Shown here: positions 61,123-64,000 of the stretch, piece by piece | How the letters are laid out: the number at the start of each line of letters is the position of its first letter | Position numbering within the stretch: the stretch's first letter is position 1 | Origin: Christiangramia oceanisediminis | Lineage (GTDB): Bacteria; Bacteroidota; Bacteroidia; Flavobacteriales; Flavobacteriaceae | Assembly (NCBI RefSeq): GCF_022570735.2 | Contig: NZ_JANCNS010000002.1 | Location: 682,001 to 746,000, forward strand | Length of the DNA stretch: 64,000 nucleotides | Reading direction: 5' to 3' | Program-made: the position numbers and the translations under genes | The notes under the pieces: model-generated | The model's database searches: none | What the model was told of the DNA's origin: nothing | What the model saw: the letters and a program-made list of their open reading frames with translations, nothing else

Positions 61123-61734
61123 ATGAAAATTATTTCAATTTTTATGTGCCTGCTGCTTCTGGGTGGAGTGGAAGGCAATGATGGGAAACCTGAAATTTTA
61201 ATGACCCAGGACAGGGATATCTATGAACACCTGGACAGAACTTCAGAAGAATTGAACGAGGCAATCGATGGTTTAACCGAAGAGCAAATGATTTTTCATC
61301 CTGGCCCAGACAGTTGGTCTATCGCACAGGTCGTAGAGCACATTAATACGGTAGAAGGAGCCTTATACGGGATGCTTCAGAATAAATTCAAGGAAGATGA
61401 GACTCCCAGTATGAGGTCTGAATTAAAGATGAGCGATGAACAGATCCTGGGATTTATTTCAGACCGAAGTGAAAAGATGAAGACACAGGCACAATTTGAA
61501 CCTACTGCCGAATTTGCCACCTCTGAAGAAGCTCTGGAAGCCTTTAATGAACAAAGGGATGAGATCGTTGATTTTCTTAAAGATTCCAATGTAAATATGA
61601 GAAACTATATCAATGAATTTCCGTTTGGCAAAGTAGATGCACATCAAACTGTTCTTTTTATGTCTGGGCATACCCACAGGCATATTCAGCAAATTGAAGA
61701 GATCAAACAGAGTTCAGGATTCCCCCGAGATTGA
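61123..61734 (+). CDS. Exported DinB-superfamily protein
   Basis: 203 aa. N-terminal signal peptide MKIISIFMCLLLLGGVEGND, then a four-helix DinB/DUF664-like domain. SWSIAQVVEHINTVEG gives the first metal His, and SGHTHRHIQQIEEI the C-terminal His pair. DinB-like proteins are usually cytoplasmic metal-dependent thiol transferases or hydrolases; an exported one is less common. No partner is evident. Confidence 0.82.
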   Translation: MKIISIFMCLLLLGGVEGNDGKPEILMTQDRDIYEHLDRTSEELNEAIDGLTEEQMIFHPGPDSWSIAQVVEHINTVEGALYGMLQNKFKEDETPSMRSELKMSDEQILGFISDRSEKMKTQAQFEPTAEFATSEEALEAFNEQRDEIVDFLKDSNVNMRNYINEFPFGKVDAHQTVLFMSGHTHRHIQQIEEIKQSSGFPRD

Positions 61735-61761
61735 TGAAGAAATTCGGTGAATATTAGATTG

Positions 61762-61795
61762 TTGCATACATTTCGTAATTTTGGCTGTATTTTTG
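61762..61795 (+). promoter_or_regulatory. Promoter of the 206-aa exported protein gene
   Basis: -33 TTG at 61762-61764, 23-bp spacer, exact -7 TATTTTTG at 61788-61795. A second exact -7, TAATTTTG, lies at 61776-61783 without a well-spaced -33, so there may be two start sites. Confidence 0.62.
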
Positions 61796-61822
61796 ATGCA
61801 TTATATTTATAATTAACATATC

Positions 61823-62443
61823 ATGCGATCCATATTTATCTTGTTAGCTTTCATTGGTTTTAGCTTCACGGCTACGGCCCAGATAGAGATTCCCCGAAGC
61901 ACCAATACCGGGACGATGATCCCTGCAGAAGAAATGGAAGCTGGAAAATTCCCCATTCTTAAAAGAGAGGAGACCAAAAGTGAAAGCCGGTTTTTAAAAG
62001 ATAAACCCAAGGAGATAGACATGAGAGAAAATCCCAAAGGGCTTTTGACTGCAGCTGATGCCTATAAAAATAAAATGACCAAGGATCGTGAGGTGATAGA
62101 TGAATTCAAAGGAGACCAGAATTTAGGTAATGTTGTGACTCAGGGAAAATTCGTTGAAGTCTATTGCCGGGACCACGAATATGTAGATGGAGATAAGGTC
62201 ATGATCATCGTGAATGGAGAGGTGGTCGCAAAAAGTATGAGCCTTGATGCAGGGTTTCAGCCGGTACTTGTAAGCCTTCAGGATGGTTTTAACAGTATCG
62301 AATTCGTGGCATTGAACCAGGGATCATCGGGCCCAAATACCGCTGAATTAAGAGTGCTCAACACCAAGGGAGAACAGATCGCTAAAAAGGAATGGAATCT
62401 TTTAACCGGTGCTAGGGCACAGCTAATCGTCGTAAAAAATTAA
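61823..62443 (+). CDS. Exported protein of unknown function
   Basis: 206 aa. Signal peptide MRSIFILLAFIGFSFTATAQ. The first half of the mature protein is charged and probably flexible; the second half (from about residue 105, e.g. KFVEVYCRDHEYVDGDKVMI, VNGEVVAKSMSL, VLVSLQDGFNSIEFVALNQG) is beta-rich and resembles a small beta-sandwich that might bind a ligand. No known domain recognised. Terminator directly follows. Confidence 0.75.
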   Translation: MRSIFILLAFIGFSFTATAQIEIPRSTNTGTMIPAEEMEAGKFPILKREETKSESRFLKDKPKEIDMRENPKGLLTAADAYKNKMTKDREVIDEFKGDQNLGNVVTQGKFVEVYCRDHEYVDGDKVMIIVNGEVVAKSMSLDAGFQPVLVSLQDGFNSIEFVALNQGSSGPNTAELRVLNTKGEQIAKKEWNLLTGARAQLIVVKN

Positions 62444-62465
62444 ATAGTTCAAACAGTGCAAATAG

Positions 62466-62494
62466 AAAAAGCTGGTATCTCTACCAGCTTTTTT
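62466..62494. terminator. Bidirectional intrinsic terminator
   Basis: 12-bp perfect stem AAAAAGCTGGTA / TACCAGCTTTTT with a 4-nt loop and T run; between convergent genes. Confidence 0.92.
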
Positions 62495-62498
62495 AGTT

Positions 62499-62981
62499 TT
62501 AATCATAAAGATCTTCCAGTACGCTGATATCCTTGAGGGTCTCACTTATTTTCTTCCTATGGTCTTCAAGCATGGCTTTAACTTTAGGAGGAAGCATAAG
62601 CTTTTCCAGTTTTTCATCATATTCTTTCAAACTGGACTTCTCTCCGCGCAAACATTCCTCAAGTATACTTTCGTCATCATTTTTGGAAATGGCGGTTTTA
62701 ATATCTATCCAGAATCGATGGATATTCGCAATGGTACTACCTTTTGAAGATTCCTTTGGATGTTCGTTCAGCTCATGGATTTGCTTATCCAGTTCGGTTG
62801 CAAAATGGTTTCGCTGAACGGCCTGTTTTTTCAGGAATCTTTTGAGCTGAAGACTATCGGCATGTTCCATTGCTTTTTTAAATCCCTTTTCAGCATTATA
62901 ATTCTTTTCCAACAGGATGTTCAGGGCTTCAACCAGGTTCTTGTGACTGGCTTCTCTAGCCGCTTCTCTTGTGGTTTTCAT
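62499..62981 (-). CDS. PA2169 family four-helix-bundle protein (DUF2383)
   Basis: 160 aa, all helical. LNILLEKNYNAEKGFKKAME, FLKKQAVQRNHFATELDKQI and HRFWIDIKTAISKNDDESIL are typical of the PA2169/DUF2383 family, a ferritin-like bundle with conserved Glu and His positions. Function is not established; members often appear with stress genes, as here near an exported DinB, cupin and universal stress protein. Confidence 0.82.
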   Translation of the reverse strand: MKTTREAAREASHKNLVEALNILLEKNYNAEKGFKKAMEHADSLQLKRFLKKQAVQRNHFATELDKQIHELNEHPKESSKGSTIANIHRFWIDIKTAISKNDDESILEECLRGEKSSLKEYDEKLEKLMLPPKVKAMLEDHRKKISETLKDISVLEDLYD

Positions 62982-63168
62982 AAGCCTAAAATTTTATTGG
63001 TTCACTCTCATAAATTTACTCTAAAAACCTCTGGTCAGGAAGCGATGGGTAAGAAATTAACATGATGAATATCAGCTTTTTATGAATTTTAACTAACTTG
63101 TAAAGTGTTGAATTTAAGAACCTTAACCAAGAATAATTTTCAAAACCGAAACCAATAAATCAAATCAT

Positions 63169-63630
63169 ATGAAAACCTTATTCAGTAGTACAATAGCAAA
63201 GCCCCTTGGCCTGTTATTTTTAATCCTGTTGTTTAGTGTTAACATGAATTCCCAGGAACAATCGGTTGCGATCAACATCCTGGACGGTAACCTGGAATGG
63301 GGTAATTGCCCAGACTTTATGCCGGCAGGCTGTAATGTTTCCATTTTACATGGCGACCCTGCACAAGGTAATACAGATGCGATCTTCAAAATTCAGCCAA
63401 ACACCGAAATTCCTGAGCATTGGCATAATTCGGCTGAGCGAATGATCCTGATAGAAGGGGAGTTGGAGGTAACCTATGAGGGAGAAAAGACCAAGACCTT
63501 AAAGAAAGGTTATTATGCCTACGGGCCTTCCAAAAAACCTCATACCGCAACCTGTAACGATTCTGGCCCCTGTTACCTGTTCGTTGCATTTGTAAAACCG
63601 GTTGATGCCTTTCCTGGTAAAAGTGATTAA
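63169..63630 (+). CDS. Exported cupin-domain protein
   Basis: 153 aa. Signal peptide (MKTLFSSTIAKPLGLLFLIL, cleavage likely after the MNSQ region near residue 28). One cupin barrel: first motif EIPEHWHNSAERMILIEGEL with metal ligands H-x-H and E, second motif KKPHTATCNDSGPCYLFVAF with one His. Metal-binding periplasmic cupin; enzymatic activity unknown. Two Cys pairs in the mature part could form disulphides. Confidence 0.85.
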   Translation: MKTLFSSTIAKPLGLLFLILLFSVNMNSQEQSVAINILDGNLEWGNCPDFMPAGCNVSILHGDPAQGNTDAIFKIQPNTEIPEHWHNSAERMILIEGELEVTYEGEKTKTLKKGYYAYGPSKKPHTATCNDSGPCYLFVAFVKPVDAFPGKSD

Positions 63631-63716
63631 AAAACAGTAGAAATATGCCTGAAACCAGTGAGTGAATGCCTGAATTTTTCCATAAATTAGAAGGACCAAT
63701 CAAAAATTGACCAGAT

Positions 63717-64000
63717 ATGAAAAAGGTTCTTATAGGTATGGATTATAATCCGAGTTCTGAACAGGTTGCCCGAAAGGGTTATGAACTTGCAAAAAAGCTT
63801 GGGGCAGAAGTATGTTTGATCCATGTGCTGGCAGATGTTAGCTACTATGGAGTGAATTACCCAACCTTTATGGGTTATGAAGGTTACAATGAAATGCAGG
63901 TTGATCTTAATGTGATTTCAGAATTAAGGGAAGTGGCAAAGGATTTTATCAAAACTGCGGCAAGGCACCTCAATGACGATTCGGTGATCACCCATATGGC
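63717..64000 (+). CDS. Universal stress protein (UspA family), 3' end outside window
   Basis: 94 codons visible from ATG 63717. MKKVLIGMDYNPSSEQVARK is the Usp N-terminal strand and Asp-containing loop that contacts ATP or the dimer interface; LAKKLGAEVCLIHVLADVSY follows as the second strand. The gene runs off the window, so the C-terminal G-x-x-G-x-S/T motif that decides ATP binding cannot be seen. Confidence 0.88.
   Translation, partial: MKKVLIGMDYNPSSEQVARKGYELAKKLGAEVCLIHVLADVSYYGVNYPTFMGYEGYNEMQVDLNVISELREVAKDFIKTAARHLNDDSVITHM

Overview
The window is chromosomal DNA from a member of the Bacteroidota, most likely a marine Flavobacteriaceae close to Gramella/Christiangramia. The evidence is: many start regions carry the Bacteroidota -7 element TAnnTTTG, sometimes with a -33 TTG 17-23 bp upstream; Shine-Dalgarno sequences are absent; there is a cargo protein with a type IX secretion C-terminal domain; and there is a TamB plus lipoprotein-TamA (TamL) pair. 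Coding density is high. Several convergent gene pairs abut or overlap by a few bases. No rRNA, tRNA, CRISPR array, transposase or phage gene was seen.

Layout. 0-5.6 kb: a truncated TPR gene, a thiolase and NlpC/P60-like protein, a 7TM-HD phosphodiesterase and a GreA-like factor. 5.7-7.6 kb: a SatD-like regulator and a DUF3307 membrane protein behind three operator-like repeats spaced exactly 29 bp apart. 7.7-19.3 kb: housekeeping and stress enzymes (aldehyde dehydrogenase, Nudix, thioesterase, galE, two SDRs, an MDR reductase), two MscS-type channels flanking an EEP phosphatase, and a 52-aa YqaE/Pmp3 protein. 19.4-26 kb: FUSC transporter, DUF6155, a T9SS cargo protein and the cysE-cysM cysteine operon. 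26-32 kb: a long inverted repeat, a secreted PepSY-like protein, a Crp/Fnr regulator, an SF2 helicase, DoxX and PBP1A. 32.1-33.3 kb: a 1.2-kb region holding four tandem ~148-bp repeats, each encoding a 28-29-aa basic peptide on the minus strand, followed by a 44-aa ORF sharing an R[KR]xFMN motif. 33.3-39.4 kb: a beta-propeller protein, M19 dipeptidase, a three-gene amidoligase operon (RLAN/RimK-like ATP-grasp, GCS2 ligase, N-formylglutamate amidohydrolase-like) and OsmC. 39.5-47 kb: SlyD, a Tat-exported Gfo/Idh/MocA oxidoreductase, a 3D-domain lipoprotein, a glutamate-receptor-like ion channel, two small membrane proteins, a divergent ACT-like protein / aspartate kinase pair and a glycosyltransferase. 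47-51 kb: a gluconate operon with a gluconokinase/6-phosphogluconate dehydrogenase fusion. 51-64 kb: OmpA lipoprotein, TamB-TamL, upp and a run of small exported or stress proteins ending in a truncated universal stress protein.

The least explained elements are the micro-ORF array at 32.3-33.1 kb and the 29-bp-periodic operators at 5.69-5.76 kb. Also notable are the NlpC/P60 protein whose catalytic cysteine is replaced by serine, the 23-bp-arm inverted repeat after cysM, and the amidoligase operon, whose product is unknown.
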